A stretch of 7,005 bases of DNA, from contig CANKBT010000163.1 of assembly GCA_947479995.1 (NCBI GenBank), forward strand, positions 1 through 7,005, read 5' to 3'. A program made the translations under genes and the position numbers. The notes beneath the pieces are model-generated. The model made no database searches. It worked only from the letters and a program-made list of their open reading frames with translations, and was not told where the DNA came from. The stretch is from Frankiaceae bacterium (GTDB lineage Bacteria; Actinomycetota; Actinomycetes; Mycobacteriales; SCTD01). Numbering within the stretch: the stretch's first letter is position 1; every line of letters begins with the position of its first letter. Shown piece after piece: positions 5,820 through 7,005 of this stretch.

Positions 5820-6610
5820 CGGCCCTCGGCACGGGCCTGGTCTCGTGGCGCGAGCAGGCGCCGGCCGTCGCCGCGGTGCTGCGGCGGGGGCGCGACCAGC
5901 CCGCGCTCGTCGTGAGCCTCACCGACGAGGAGCTGCTCTGCCTCGACGGCGACCGGCCGCCGACGGCGGCGCCGACCCCGTGGCTCGACGGGCTGTCGCG
6001 CCACGAGCGCACGGTCGCGGCGAAGGCGGCGCTGCGCAGCCTGGCGGCGCACGACCACGTGCTGCTCGTGCCGGAGGACGGCGGCGACGTCCGCGTCACC
6101 GTGCCGCCGGCGCTCGCCGCGGTGCTGGCCATGCGGCGCTGCGCGTCGGCCGTCGTCGTCGCCGAGCAGCGCAGCGGCGACCTGCGCCGCCACCGCGTGC
6201 TGCACGTGCAGGGCGAGCACGGCGTGCTCGAGGAGGACGTCAACCCCGGCGGCCTGCACCGCTTCACCTCCTGCACCCTCGAGGCCGCGCTCACCGCCCT
6301 GCGCGTGTGGTGCGACCCCGCCGGGGCGGCCGGGCCGGTCGACGAGCCCGTGCGCAGCGCGACGCTCGCCGAGCTCGCCGCCGGCGGCGAGCTCGCGCAG
6401 CACCTCGCGCAGGCCGTCGTCGTGACGGTCGTCGGCGCCGTCACCAGCGGCGGCGGCGACGCCGCGCCGGACGCCCGCCTGAGCGTCTACGGCTTCGACT
6501 CCCACGTCGCGGTCGGCGTCGCCCGCACGGACGGCTCCCGCACCACCGACGTCGTGCCCGTCGACGCCGCCGGTCTCGAGCAGCGCCTCACCGCGCTGCT
6601 GCACCCGTGA
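5816..6610 (+). CDS. Protein of unknown function in a type VII-like cassette (possibly EspG-like)
   Basis: 264-aa protein without signal peptide or membrane helix, so probably cytosolic. I do not recognise the family. It alternates strands and helices: LVVSLTDEELLCL (31-43), a helix with SRHERTVAAKAALRSLAAHD (61-80), VLLVPEDGGDVRVTVPPALAAVLAM (core 82-106), strands AVVVAEQ and RHRVLHVQGEHGVLEEDV (112-142), GGLHRFTSC (145-153), a helix to about 166, then VVVTVVGAVT, a Gly turn, and RLSVYGFDSHVAVGVAR at 221-237, closing with VVPVDAAGLEQRLTALL. The strand-rich halves around helices, and the place beside WXG-like genes, recall EspG chaperones, which bind T7SS substrates in the cytosol, but similarity is too weak to claim. 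GTG at 5816 is inside TGGAGGTGA, giving a GTGA overlap with the preceding stop, so reinitiation is likely. It could also be an immunity or regulatory partner. Confidence 0.6.
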   Translation: MTALGTGLVSWREQAPAVAAVLRRGRDQPALVVSLTDEELLCLDGDRPPTAAPTPWLDGLSRHERTVAAKAALRSLAAHDHVLLVPEDGGDVRVTVPPALAAVLAMRRCASAVVVAEQRSGDLRRHRVLHVQGEHGVLEEDVNPGGLHRFTSCTLEAALTALRVWCDPAGAAGPVDEPVRSATLAELAAGGELAQHLAQAVVVTVVGAVTSGGGDAAPDARLSVYGFDSHVAVGVARTDGSRTTDVVPVDAAGLEQRLTALLHP

Positions 6611-7005
6611 GCCGGCCGGCTCCGCCGGACGTCGGCGCCCTGCGCTTCGCCGTCCGGCCGACCCCCGGTCCGCGCTTCCTGGCCGCGGTCGTGCTCACGA
6701 CGGCGCTGGCCGGCGCCGTCGGGGCCCTCGTGCCCGAGGGCGGCGCGCTCGGCGCGGTGGGCGGGGTGGTCGGCCTTCTGCTCGTGCACGGCGGGCTGCT
6801 CGGCGCCGGGCTGGTGGAGCAGCACCGCGTGCACGACGCCGCACTGGTGCTCGGGCCGACCGCGGGCCGCGCCCGGCCGTACGTGCTGCCGTGGTCGCAG
6901 CTCGACCCGGGGTCCCTGCAGGTGCACCGGCGCGCCAACCTCGTCGGCAGCCGCTACGGCGCCGTCGGCACGAGCCGCAACCTGCGCACGGCGGTCTACA
7001 GCACG
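6607..7005 (+). CDS. Two-helix membrane protein with basic cytosolic domain, 3'-truncated by window
   Basis: 133 codons from a GTG overlapping the previous stop (GTGA, 6607-6610), open to the right edge. The protein begins MSRPAPPDVGALRF. It has two hydrophobic helices at about 24-42 and 47-69, joined by a short PEGG turn, which makes a tight hairpin. A soluble part follows with strand-like VHDAALVLGP, YVLPWSQLDPGSLQVHRR and SRYGAVGTSRNLRTAVYST. A two-TM hairpin followed by a 'W..l' strand segment is common in small actinobacterial PH-like (bPH/YdbT-type) membrane proteins, and that is my best guess. Positive charge after helix 2 puts both ends in the cytosol. As last visible gene of the cassette it could anchor or protect against the 454-aa protein. 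The open frame, lack of stops and fitting overlap support coding. Family is uncertain because the C-terminus is missing. Confidence 0.6.
   Translation, partial: MSRPAPPDVGALRFAVRPTPGPRFLAAVVLTTALAGAVGALVPEGGALGAVGGVVGLLLVHGGLLGAGLVEQHRVHDAALVLGPTAGRARPYVLPWSQLDPGSLQVHRRANLVGSRYGAVGTSRNLRTAVYST

Noticed and set aside
5399..6604. 401-aa minus-strand open frame opposite the 264-aa gene
   Set aside because: Same shadow composition, no start signal, and it conflicts with three coupled plus-strand starts.
1..7005. tRNA, rRNA, CRISPR array, insertion sequence or prophage
   Set aside because: No cloverleaf-like segment, regularly spaced repeats, transposase motif or terminal inverted repeats were found on either strand, and composition is even throughout.

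Overview
The window is very GC-rich throughout (well above 70 % by eye), with G or C at nearly every third codon position, many GTG starts, and genes packed with 4-base overlaps. This base composition, a TadA/CpaE-type pilus locus of actinobacterial style, and small WXG-like type VII secretion proteins together point to a high-GC Actinomycetota chromosome. Genus cannot be read from the sequence. A Kineosporiales- or Frankiales-like actinomycete is only a guess.

Left half (1-3213, minus strand): the promoter-proximal part of a Tad (tight adherence) / Flp type IVc pilus operon. In transcription order it holds a membrane-anchored SAF-domain (CpaB/RcpC-like) protein, a CpaE/ParA-like protein whose P-loop lacks the usual lysine, the TadA/CpaF secretion ATPase with all main motifs, and the first 80 codons of a TadB-like inner-membrane platform protein that runs off the left edge. 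TadA drives pilin assembly on the TadB/TadC platform. CpaE-type proteins position the machine. The SAF protein faces the outside of the membrane. Pilin and peptidase genes are not in view and would lie beyond position 1.

Middle (3316-4038, minus strand): a dienelactone-hydrolase family enzyme with a complete Cys-Asp-His triad. It reads in the same direction as the Tad operon, but a 102-base gap with a strong hairpin separates them, so it is probably its own unit. The 138-base divergent gap at 4039-4176 holds a tandem direct repeat, a 12-base palindrome, a possible -10 box and a strong Shine-Dalgarno site.

Right half (4177-7005, plus strand): four genes joined by three consecutive GTGA overlaps. 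They are a 93-aa WXG/EspC-like helical protein, a 454-aa protein with a type-VII-substrate-like N-terminus and a hydrophobic glycine-rich C-terminal region, a 264-aa cytosolic protein of unknown family (distantly EspG-like at best), and a two-helix membrane protein cut by the right edge. I read this as a type VII secretion substrate/accessory cassette away from any visible core machinery. It is the least described part of the window. A membrane-active effector with a membrane-bound partner is one testable idea.

No tRNA, rRNA, CRISPR array, insertion sequence or phage gene was recognised.
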